Below are positions 1-5,350 of a stretch of 5,350 nucleotides of DNA, piece by piece. The notes beneath the pieces are model-generated. The model ran no database searches. It saw only the letters and a list, made by a program, of their open reading frames with translations, and was not told the origin of the DNA. Position 1 is the stretch's first letter. Every line of letters begins with the position of its first letter. This DNA is from Desulfobacula sp. Its GTDB lineage: Bacteria; Desulfobacterota; Desulfobacteria; Desulfobacterales; Desulfobacteraceae. The stretch covers positions 1-5,350 of the forward strand of contig JAOZRI010000175.1 in assembly GCA_029940235.1 (NCBI GenBank). The letters are read 5' to 3'. A program made the position numbers and the translations under genes.

Positions 1-401
1 TGCGCCCATGGATATTTTGACTGGTTTAGCTTGGCTGCATGGTCAAAGACTCTGCTGCAGGCAAAAATCTTTTTACCAGTTTTGGGGTTAATGAAATCAT
101 CCAGAGCTATCAATAATCGACCATTGGTTTTTGGATTAGGTATCATATGCCACACCTTTGACCAAAGGCTTTTCCATGGTATTTTGGGGGATGACATAAA
201 TGTATAGTATTGTTTCTTTCTTATACCGACAAACCCGAACAGGGTTTCAAGTGCCCTGAAAAGACTTGATGTCCTCGATGAGGTAAAAGGGATTATAATT
301 GCAAGCAAAGTATAAATAAACAATATCCCTCGCTCTTTACCTTTTCTTGACCAAATAAATTCTTTCTTGAGTTCGTTGAAAAGTGAATGTAATATGTGCA
401 T
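1..401 (-). CDS. DDE-type insertion-sequence transposase, N-terminal part (cut by window edge)
   Basis: This open frame starts at ATG 401-399 and runs without a stop for 133 codons to the window edge, so only the N-terminal part is visible. Residues 96-133 read LLIALDDFINPKTGKKIF, then a segment with DHAAK, NQSKY and PWA. That pattern matches the first catalytic-Asp region (D101/D102) of RNase H-fold DDE transposases of the IS4/IS701 kind. The exact IS family is not certain from this fragment. The start is supported by an AAAGGAG ribosome binding site at 408-414, six bases before the ATG. The gene is co-directional with the cytochrome operon and lies downstream of it. Whether it is intact cannot be judged, because the other catalytic residues and the far IS end are outside the window. 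The frame shows no decay in the visible part. Confidence 0.8.
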   Translation of the reverse strand, partial: MHILHSLFNELKKEFIWSRKGKERGILFIYTLLAIIIPFTSSRTSSLFRALETLFGFVGIRKKQYYTFMSSPKIPWKSLWSKVWHMIPNPKTNGRLLIALDDFINPKTGKKIFACSRVFDHAAKLNQSKYPWA

Positions 402-463
402 ACGAGGCTCCTTTATGGTTGTTTTTTTTGTCAATTACAATATAGCATAATTGAGCCTCGTAT
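400..463 (-). repeat. Inverted repeat covering the transposase ribosome binding site
   Basis: An 11-bp perfect inverted repeat has arms at 400-410 and 453-463 (ATACGAGGCTC and its reverse complement). After two mismatches it continues for five more pairs (413-417 with 446-450). The gene-proximal arm contains the GAG of the Shine-Dalgarno, the whole spacer and the first two bases of the ATG. The distal arm lies upstream of the predicted transcript start. RNA made from the IS promoter would lack the distal arm, whereas RNA entering from outside would fold and hide the start. Position 463 is a plausible IS end, but the partner end is not visible. Confidence 0.65.
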
Positions 464-467
464 TCAA
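439..467 (-). promoter_or_regulatory. Probable transposase promoter (extended -10)
   Basis: Read on the minus strand, TTGAAT (462-467) is separated by exactly 17 bases from TATATT (439-444), which is preceded by TG in the extended -10 position (446-447). This is a good sigma-70-type match. It predicts a transcript start near 431-433, about 30 bases before the transposase ATG. The -35 hexamer lies at or just beyond the probable IS end, so part of it may come from host DNA. Confidence 0.55.
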
Positions 468-775
468 CAATAACATACTGTTTTTATTATAATAATTAGC
501 AAGACAACAAAATTTGATTTTAAAAATACATAATAAAATCAATAGGTTACAAAATTCAATTTTTATTGTTATGACTAACTGATTCTATGGTATGTTTTGT
601 ATAGATTTTTAAAGTGGATATTTCCAGTTTTGGCTGGATTTCTTGTAAAAACTGGGAAACTTTAGTCAAAGGTAATATCAGTTTCTTAGGTTCTTTATGT
701 TTTGTAGTTGGCAGTTTAAGCATTTATGTCTGGCTTTATAGTATTATTCTAATGAGAAACAATTTTTCCACAATT
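464..775. other. AT-rich intergenic gap with no convincing gene
   Basis: This stretch separates the cytochrome operon stop (776-778) from the probable IS end. It is strongly AT-rich. It holds a near-direct repeat (acaaaatttgatttt at 507-521, acaaaattcaatttt at 549-563) and a weak 5-bp hairpin (623-627 with 634-638) that is not followed by a T-run in the operon's direction. A 55-codon minus-strand frame (723-556) is lysine-rich, lacks a good ribosome binding site and resembles nothing I recognise. I see no clear rho-independent terminator, RNA gene or promoter other than the one at the IS edge. Confidence 0.6.
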
Positions 776-3085
776 TTATTTTCTTTGCTGTTCCAGGGCT
801 TTTGCATATTGTAAAATATCATGTCCAAGTTTGTTGTCTGGAGACAGCGCAATCATTTTTTTTGCTATTAAAAAAGTTTTGCCCAATTGATTTTTTTTAA
901 GATAATGGTCTGCCATGGCAAAGAGGAAGTCGAAATTATCAGGTTCCAGAGAAAGTGCTTTTAATAGAGCCTTTTCAGCAGCTTTATCTTTTCTTTGGAA
1001 CTGCAATAGCAACCCAAGATTATACTGGATTCTTGCCCGGTCTGGAAGGCCGTCGGCGGCCTTTTGAAGGTAAATTTCCGCCTGATCGTATCGCTTTTCT
1101 TCAACCAGTAAAAGACCAAGAGAATAGGCAATATCATACATTTGCGGACGGTCTTTAAGGATCTGCACAAATAGTTTTACCGCTTCATCATTTTTGCCTT
1201 TTGCATTATAAAGCATGGCCAGATTGTTTTTTGCCGGGAAAAATAAATTGTCAATTCTAATGGATTGTTCATAGTTTTCAATGGCTTTATCTGTTTGTCC
1301 CAGGGCATGATACATCAAAGCAAGATTATATCGGCCGGAAGGAAAATCACCCGAATATTCCATGGTGGAAATATATTCTTTTATGGCAGAATCAAGTACC
1401 TTTTTCTGTTCTTTTGTCAGTTTCAGATTTTTTATTGATGCTACACCAAGAGCGGCCTGGATTCTAACAGCTCTGACTGGATCGTAGAGCAGGGGAAAGA
1501 TAAGGGCAGCATCCTTGTCAAAGCGCAAGAGATTTATAGTGGTGATTGCAGCCTGCCGGACCAGGGCATCCGGGTCTGATAAAGCGGTTTCAAGGGCGGT
1601 AAAGCTGTCTGATACAGGGTAGGCAGAAAGAAGGGACAGGGAGGTTGCCCTGACAATGCCGGGGAAAAGCAGGTCATTTGAAAGTGATATGAGATTTTTT
1701 AAGGCATCCACATCCCCCAGTCTGCCCAAGGCAATGGTTTCTCCAAAATGGGGCCGCTTTTTTTTGCCGTACCATTTTGACATTATATCGTTGGTCCATT
1801 CAAGGGGCTTATCTGAATGACAGCCGGATGCATTGCAGGCATTGGGTGTCTGATGAAGCTGGCTCAGATCCGGCCGGGGAATCCGGATGGAATGGTCAGC
1901 CCTCTTGTCAATTCCCATGTAGATGCTTTCCGGCATATGGCATTGAATACAGTCATCACCTTTGCTTTCTTTGCCCTGGTACATTTTTTTATGAAAGTGG
2001 TGGTCTGCCGTATCATAGGTATCTGCTCTGTGGCAGGAAAGGCATAGATCATTGCCCTGAATCTTAAGTTTTTGACTATGGACGTCATGGCAGTCGCTGC
2101 AATTTACATCATTTAAAAACATTTTGCTCTGCATGAAAGATCCGTATACATATACCTCCTCCAGAATCTGGCCATCGGCATAATATAGATTCTCGGTCAG
2201 CAGGCTGGGGATCATATAGTCCATGATGTTTTTATGGTCATGGGAAAAATCATCAATGGAAGCTCGCCTTGCATGGCACCGGGCACAAATCTGAATAAAA
2301 TCTTTTGATGCCATATCTCTTGTTCTTACGACAAGGTTGAAATTATCAACCTCACGCCTGCCCATTTCAGGTGTCTCAGCCCAGGTCACATGCCCGAAAC
2401 CAGGTCCGTGGCAAGCCTCACAGCTCACATCTATTTCAGACCATGTGGTATTGAAAGCATCCTTTTTTATGTCATATCCTTTTTTCAGATTTGTAGAATG
2501 GCATTCCGCACACATACCGTTCCAGTTCTGCCCCTGCCGGGTCCAATGGAGCCAGTCTGTATGGTCATCCGTATGATTGGGAAGAGCATACCATTTTTTT
2601 TTGATATCATCCCAGGCAATGCTCAGACACTGCATCCTTCCCCCATCAAATGGAACCAGATACTGCTGCAAAGGATAGAACCCAAATGTATGGGTAATCT
2701 GAAAATCACTATATTTGCCGTCCTGCCCGATAGTATTGACAAAGAAGGCGCCCTTTTTTTTAAAAAACCGGGTGGTGATATTGTTATAAATAAATGTTAC
2801 ATCATTGAAATTCCCCAGTACGGTTGAATTGTCTGCTATATCCATGGCCCGGTCGTGGTGGGAATTCTGCCATTTTTCATATTCATTCCTGTGACAGTCT
2901 TTGCATGTTTCTCTGCCCACAAAGACAGGAGACTTTTGTATGTCCTGATCAGCCTGTTGATTGATTCTCTGCCAGGACTTAAAAAATGCCAGGGGAACAA
3001 TCAGCACAATCACAAGGATGGCTGCAACACCTGTCAGTATCCATCTTTTTTCAAGATCCTGATGAGTTGAAAAGTCAGTAGCCAT
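776..3085 (-). CDS. Octahaem c-type cytochrome with HEAT-like and TPR repeats
   Basis: This 769-residue protein begins with a short cytoplasmic stretch and a membrane anchor (about residues 15-36), so the bulk should be periplasmic. Seven CXXCH haem sites are at residues 61, 192, 222, 267, 329, 348 and 379, and a CX4CH site (CNASGCH) is at 417-423, giving eight probable haems. The segment around 132-195 (HTFGFYPLQQYL, then QNWNGMCAECHSTN) is typical of a widespread cytochrome c554/doubled-CXXCH-like family with TPR tails whose physiological role is poorly defined. Residues about 450-555 look like HEAT repeats. Residues 582-751 form five consecutive 34-residue TPR units. The ATG (3083-3085) shares one base with the Rieske stop, and its ribosome binding site is only modestly purine-rich. 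The protein probably accepts electrons from the Rieske/cytochrome b pair in place of cytochrome c1. The domain assignment is firm; the partner and acceptor are inference. Confidence 0.93.
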   Translation of the reverse strand: MATDFSTHQDLEKRWILTGVAAILVIVLIVPLAFFKSWQRINQQADQDIQKSPVFVGRETCKDCHRNEYEKWQNSHHDRAMDIADNSTVLGNFNDVTFIYNNITTRFFKKKGAFFVNTIGQDGKYSDFQITHTFGFYPLQQYLVPFDGGRMQCLSIAWDDIKKKWYALPNHTDDHTDWLHWTRQGQNWNGMCAECHSTNLKKGYDIKKDAFNTTWSEIDVSCEACHGPGFGHVTWAETPEMGRREVDNFNLVVRTRDMASKDFIQICARCHARRASIDDFSHDHKNIMDYMIPSLLTENLYYADGQILEEVYVYGSFMQSKMFLNDVNCSDCHDVHSQKLKIQGNDLCLSCHRADTYDTADHHFHKKMYQGKESKGDDCIQCHMPESIYMGIDKRADHSIRIPRPDLSQLHQTPNACNASGCHSDKPLEWTNDIMSKWYGKKKRPHFGETIALGRLGDVDALKNLISLSNDLLFPGIVRATSLSLLSAYPVSDSFTALETALSDPDALVRQAAITTINLLRFDKDAALIFPLLYDPVRAVRIQAALGVASIKNLKLTKEQKKVLDSAIKEYISTMEYSGDFPSGRYNLALMYHALGQTDKAIENYEQSIRIDNLFFPAKNNLAMLYNAKGKNDEAVKLFVQILKDRPQMYDIAYSLGLLLVEEKRYDQAEIYLQKAADGLPDRARIQYNLGLLLQFQRKDKAAEKALLKALSLEPDNFDFLFAMADHYLKKNQLGKTFLIAKKMIALSPDNKLGHDILQYAKALEQQRK

Positions 3086-3627
3086 TATTTTTTACTACTC
3101 TCTTTCATGATAGCCACGGTTTCAGGGTAGACCAGTTGATTTTTGTTGAACCGGTTTCGTTTTATCCTGTTGCTTATATTCACCCGGATGTTTTTATTGA
3201 CGATATTTATCTCAAAAAGGTCCAATGCTCTTGAAGCGGGTGAGCTCAACACATTTCCCATGATATCAAACTGAGAAGCATGGCAGGGGCAGATAAATTT
3301 ATTCTGTTCCTTGTCCCAGGGCACAGAACACCCCAGATGGGTACATTTGCCGGACAGGGCAAGAAATCCGCCATCCTCAAGACAAACCAGATAAAATTGT
3401 CCCTGGACAAAGGCAGAGACAGATTCAGGCGTGTAGGAGTCTGTACTGCCGGCATCAATAATCTTTAAGGCGGAAACGTCAGCCTTTCTTTTGGAAAGCG
3501 GCTTGAAAAAGGAAAAAATCACCACAATCAATTCACCCAGAGCAACCAGCCCAAGGCAGGTCCACAAAATTTTCAGGAAACTTCTTTTTGATGGCTCTCC
3601 TTTGATGATCTTATTTTTCTTATCCAT
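3085..3627 (-). CDS. Rieske [2Fe-2S] protein of a bc-type complex
   Basis: This 180-residue protein carries both Rieske cluster boxes: CTHLGC at 95-100 (ligands C95, H97) and CPCHAS at 113-118 (ligands C113, H116). C100 and C115 are placed for the usual disulfide. An N-terminal basic stretch with KRSFLK (14-19) precedes a single membrane anchor (about 20-41), the layout of a Tat-exported, uncleaved Rieske subunit. The head domain should sit on the periplasmic side and shuttle electrons from the Qo site of the adjacent cytochrome b. Box 2 departs from the common CPCHGSxY: Gly is Ala117 and Tyr is Phe120. Loss of the Tyr hydroxyl is known to lower the cluster potential, as suits menaquinol. A basic tail of about 30 residues follows the fold. 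The ATG overlaps the cytochrome b stop by one base, with a strong GGAGGTGG ribosome binding site (3632-3639). Confidence 0.95.
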   Translation of the reverse strand: MDKKNKIIKGEPSKRSFLKILWTCLGLVALGELIVVIFSFFKPLSKRKADVSALKIIDAGSTDSYTPESVSAFVQGQFYLVCLEDGGFLALSGKCTHLGCSVPWDKEQNKFICPCHASQFDIMGNVLSSPASRALDLFEINIVNKNIRVNISNRIKRNRFNKNQLVYPETVAIMKESSKK

Positions 3628-4895
3628 CAGCCACCTCCAAAAATTAAATTCATCCCTGTCCCTCGAAGCCAGACACAGGTCAGAGTCAGAATTACAAATG
3701 CTGTGATTAAAAAAACAGCTGAGGTTTGAAAGGCTTCGGCATCAGAGAGTTTATTCTTTTTTTTCATCCCAAAATAATGAAGGAAAACCAGAACCAGAAC
3801 CAGAACAAAGGGAATGAGTCCTGTGGACAAAATGGGGGAAATGTCCGGGAACCATCTTTGGAAATTAAACACATACTCATCAAAAAAAATCAGTGCCGGG
3901 GTGAGAATTACAGAAAGAAGAACAGTTGTTTTAGCGGTTTTTTTTGCCCTGACTGAAATAAACCAGGTGCCTTCATTTTGTATGTCCCCCTGTTTAAACG
4001 GCAGATAGATCAGGATACAGACAATTACAAAGGGAATAAAAAAAACAGCAAAAAACGGATGGAAATGAAGCAGAAGTTCCTGAAATCCTGAAAAATACCA
4101 GGGTGCTTTTGCAGGGTTCGGACTTAAGCCGGCATTGGCCATATTATCCAGGGGTGCGTCAAAAGCAAACGCAAGAATCATGATAAAGGCGATCAACACA
4201 AGGGTCACAACGGCTTCTCTTAACAGTAGACCGGGGTGAGTTGCTACCATGACCGGCTTTTCACCTTCCCCAATGTCATTAAGCCCGGATGTCACTACGC
4301 CTTTTGCCTTTCTGATTTTCCAGAAATGGGTAGCCAGAAAAAAAATCAGGGCGGCAGGGATCAGGGTGGTATGAAGGGTGAAAAAAAGCTGCAATGTTTT
4401 CTCGCTGACACCGTTGCCACTTATGAAAAGCCCTTTGATAAAACCACCTGCCGGGACATAGTCAAACATGTTAATGCAGATAGTTACAGCCCAGAATGCA
4501 GTCTGATCCCAGGGCAGGAGGTAACCGGTAAAGCAGGATAAAAGCACCAGGCTGAAAATACACAGGCCAATGATCCAGTTCAGCCGTCTTTTACCTTGAT
4601 ATCCCCCTGTAAAAAACACCCTCAGCATATGACCCATCACCAGTACCACAAGGATGCTGGCAGAAAAATAATGCATGCTGCGGATCATCCGGCCAAAGAT
4701 AAACTGGTTTTCAAGAGATTGAACAGAAGCGTAGGCGAATTCCGGAAAAGGCTGGTATGAAAAAAGCATAAGCCCGCCTGTCCCCATGAGCAGTACCACC
4801 AGTACAAGGCACATACCGCCCAACGCCCATGTACTTTTCAATTCAAGAGCTTTTAAGGGAACCTTTACGGGGTAGATGTGTTTGATAAAATTCAA
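3627..4895 (-). CDS. Cytochrome b of a Rieske/cytochrome b quinol-oxidising complex
   Basis: This 422-residue integral membrane protein has about nine hydrophobic helices. The b6-like N-terminal half and the subunit IV-like C-terminal half are in one chain. Two haem b ligand pairs are visible: H75/H89 in helix B (14 apart) and H175/H190 in helix D (15 apart, the cytochrome b6 spacing rather than 14 as in mitochondrial cytochrome b). GYLLPWDQ (124-131) is a family signature. The Qo-site motif, usually PEWY, reads APWY (264-267). The protein should oxidise quinol on the periplasmic side and pass electrons to the Rieske subunit and across the two haems. It is the first gene of the operon. The TTG start at 4893-4895 is chosen because the N-terminus it gives (MNFIKH, then PVKVP) resembles related proteins. 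It lacks a nearby ribosome binding site, and an in-frame ATC eight codons upstream is an alternative. Confidence 0.94.
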   Translation of the reverse strand: MNFIKHIYPVKVPLKALELKSTWALGGMCLVLVVLLMGTGGLMLFSYQPFPEFAYASVQSLENQFIFGRMIRSMHYFSASILVVLVMGHMLRVFFTGGYQGKRRLNWIIGLCIFSLVLLSCFTGYLLPWDQTAFWAVTICINMFDYVPAGGFIKGLFISGNGVSEKTLQLFFTLHTTLIPAALIFFLATHFWKIRKAKGVVTSGLNDIGEGEKPVMVATHPGLLLREAVVTLVLIAFIMILAFAFDAPLDNMANAGLSPNPAKAPWYFSGFQELLLHFHPFFAVFFIPFVIVCILIYLPFKQGDIQNEGTWFISVRAKKTAKTTVLLSVILTPALIFFDEYVFNFQRWFPDISPILSTGLIPFVLVLVLVFLHYFGMKKKNKLSDAEAFQTSAVFLITAFVILTLTCVWLRGTGMNLIFGGG

Positions 4896-4916
4896 GACTG
4901 TATTTTGTTTCTGCCC

Positions 4917-4931
4917 GATTTGCCTGCCTCC
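4917..4931 (-). promoter_or_regulatory. Shine-Dalgarno-like GGAGG far upstream of the cytochrome b TTG
   Basis: On the minus strand GGAGG (4927-4931) is the only strong ribosome-binding match before cytochrome b. It lies 31 bases from the TTG start, too far for normal use. It is 7 bases from an in-frame ATC (4917-4919), which would add eight residues (MGQKQNTV) if used. No ATG, GTG or TTG in the cytochrome b frame lies at normal distance. It may be a real site for rare AUC initiation, a relic of a former start codon, or chance. Confidence 0.3.
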
Positions 4932-5091
4932 GCATCAAATGAATCGTTTTAAGATTCCAATATACTAAAGCCGGGACAAAACAATGGATAAAAAGCTTCT
5001 GCATTTTTAATATATCAGAGGTTTATTAATACTATTTTGCAACTATAAAGTACAGGGAAAACCGTTTTATGATATTTTTTGAAAAATTTTA

Positions 5092-5106
5092 AAACTTGAC
5101 AAGTTT
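5092..5106. promoter_or_regulatory. Perfect 15-bp palindrome, candidate operator
   Basis: AAACTTGACAAGTTT is a perfect 7+1+7 palindrome centred on 5099. It contains the TTGACA -35 hexamer of the GntR gene promoter, so a bound dimer would block RNA polymerase. GntR-family proteins bind short dyad operators and often autoregulate, so the adjacent regulator is the obvious candidate ligand. The pairing is inferred from position only. Confidence 0.5.
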
Positions 5107-5123
5107 ATATAAATTAATAAAGT
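5096..5123 (+). promoter_or_regulatory. Probable promoter of the GntR-type regulator gene
   Basis: A consensus TTGACA (5096-5101) is followed after 16 bases by TAAAGT (5118-5123), a 4/6 match to the -10 box. Transcription would begin near 5130, leaving a leader of about 65 bases before the ATG. The -35 box is embedded in the palindrome centred on 5099. Confidence 0.5.
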
Positions 5124-5138
5124 TACAGTTAACTATAT

Positions 5139-5165
5139 AAGCGACCAAGTAAAAAATGGTTGCTT
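5139..5165 (+). promoter_or_regulatory. Leader hairpin before the GntR-type gene
   Basis: AAGCGACCA (5139-5147) can pair with TGGTTGCTT (5157-5165) over nine base pairs, including one G-U, around a nine-base A-rich loop. It is followed by only a short T-run (four Ts at 5164-5167) and lies just after the predicted transcript start. It could be a second dyad for regulator binding, an RNA-stabilising stem or a weak attenuator. The DNA shows the dyad but not its role. Confidence 0.35.
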
Positions 5166-5196
5166 TTGACGGAGAGTTTTTACAGGGAAGGCAAAT

Positions 5197-5350
5197 ATGA
5201 GTAATAGTTTTAAAAACAAAAAAGAACTTGTAAGCGGTCCTATACCGGTTTACTACCAACTGCAGAATGAGCTGAAAAAATATATTGAAAATGGTGAGTG
5301 GATTCCAAGTGAACCCATACCATCATCCCGTAAAATTGCTGAAGTATACA
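5197..5350 (+). CDS. GntR-family transcriptional regulator, N-terminal part (cut by window edge)
   Basis: The frame opens at ATG 5197-5199 and stays open for 51 codons to the window edge. Residues 15-50 show the start of a GntR winged helix: PIPVYYQLQNELKKYIENG, then EWIPSEPIPSSRKIAEVY, matching the familiar PIYxQLxxxLKxxIxxGxWxPGxxLPSxRxLAxxF pattern. The effector-binding domain lies outside the window, so the subfamily (HutC, YtrA or other) cannot be told. A GGGAAGG ribosome binding site (5184-5190) six bases upstream supports the start. The gene is divergent from the cytochrome b operon and shares its intergenic region, so it may control the operon, itself or both; this is inferred from position. 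Confidence 0.85.
   Translation, partial: MSNSFKNKKELVSGPIPVYYQLQNELKKYIENGEWIPSEPIPSSRKIAEVY

Larger units (their letters stand above)
4896..5196. other. Divergent intergenic control region between cytochrome b operon and GntR gene
   Basis: About 300 bases lie between two outward-facing genes, so promoters for both directions should be here. On the plus strand a promoter, a 15-bp palindrome, a leader hairpin and a ribosome binding site are recognisable for the regulator. On the minus strand no convincing -35/-10 pair stands out for the operon. TATATT at about 4959-4964 and TTTATAG at about 5043-5049 are possible -10 boxes without good -35 partners. No FNR/CRP-like palindrome was found. Confidence 0.5.

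Noticed and set aside
507..563. Direct repeat acaaaatt(t/c)(g/a)atttt as a target-site duplication or iteron
   Set aside because: Two imperfect copies in strongly AT-rich DNA are best explained by low complexity; they do not flank the probable IS end.
623..638. Hairpin TCCAG/CTGGA as terminator of the cytochrome operon
   Set aside because: The stem is only 5 bp and no T-run follows it in the direction of the operon.
614..814. Plus-strand 66-codon frame with hydrophobic product
   Set aside because: It starts with GTG without a ribosome binding site, overlaps the end of the cytochrome gene on the opposite strand, and its hydrophobic content follows from AT-rich sequence.
2390..2827. Plus-strand 145-codon frame inside the cytochrome gene
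   Set aside because: It lies wholly antisense to haem motifs of the octahaem cytochrome and has no family resemblance; it is an antisense shadow.
4236..4541. Plus-strand 101-codon frame inside cytochrome b
   Set aside because: It is antisense to conserved helices C and D of cytochrome b, with no domain signal.
4933..4935. ATG at 4933-4935 opening a 30-codon minus-strand leader frame that overlaps the cytochrome b start
   Set aside because: It has no ribosome binding site before it, no attenuator-like content and no recognisable product.
1..5350. CRISPR arrays, tRNA or rRNA genes, riboswitches
   Set aside because: No spaced direct repeats, cloverleaf features or conserved RNA motifs were seen on reading both strands.

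Overview
The window carries a compact three-gene electron-transfer operon on the minus strand (about 4895 down to 776). On its left is the start of an insertion-sequence transposase (minus strand, running off the edge at 1). On its right is the start of a divergent GntR-type regulator (plus strand, running off the edge at 5350). Moderate base composition, AT-rich intergenic DNA, menaquinol-type bc-complex sequence features and an eight-haem periplasmic cytochrome suggest an anaerobic Gram-negative bacterium, most likely a Desulfobacterota relative such as a Desulfobacteraceae sulfate reducer. That placement is inferred from protein flavour; no marker gene is present.

Operon, in transcription order: (1) a full-length cytochrome b with fused b6-like and subunit IV-like halves (3627-4895); (2) a membrane-anchored Rieske 2Fe-2S protein (3085-3627); (3) a 769-residue membrane-anchored cytochrome with seven CXXCH sites and one CX4CH site, followed by HEAT-like repeats and five TPR repeats (776-3085). 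Each junction overlaps by a single nucleotide, so the three are almost certainly co-translated and probably form one complex. The likely scheme is quinol oxidation at the cytochrome b Qo site, one electron passing to the Rieske cluster and then to the multihaem protein, which takes the place of cytochrome c1. The HEAT/TPR tail offers a docking surface for a periplasmic partner. The final acceptor cannot be read from the window.

Right intergenic region (4896-5196): the cytochrome b start is unusual (TTG with no nearby Shine-Dalgarno, while a good one sits before an in-frame ATC). The GntR gene has a recognisable promoter whose -35 box lies inside a perfect 15-bp palindrome, followed by a leader hairpin.

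Left side (1-775): an AT-rich gap of about 310 bases without a convincing gene separates the operon from the insertion sequence. The transposase start region has a promoter that may straddle the element's end. It also has an inverted repeat that would hide the ribosome binding site only in transcripts entering from outside, such as read-through from the cytochrome operon, which shows no obvious terminator.
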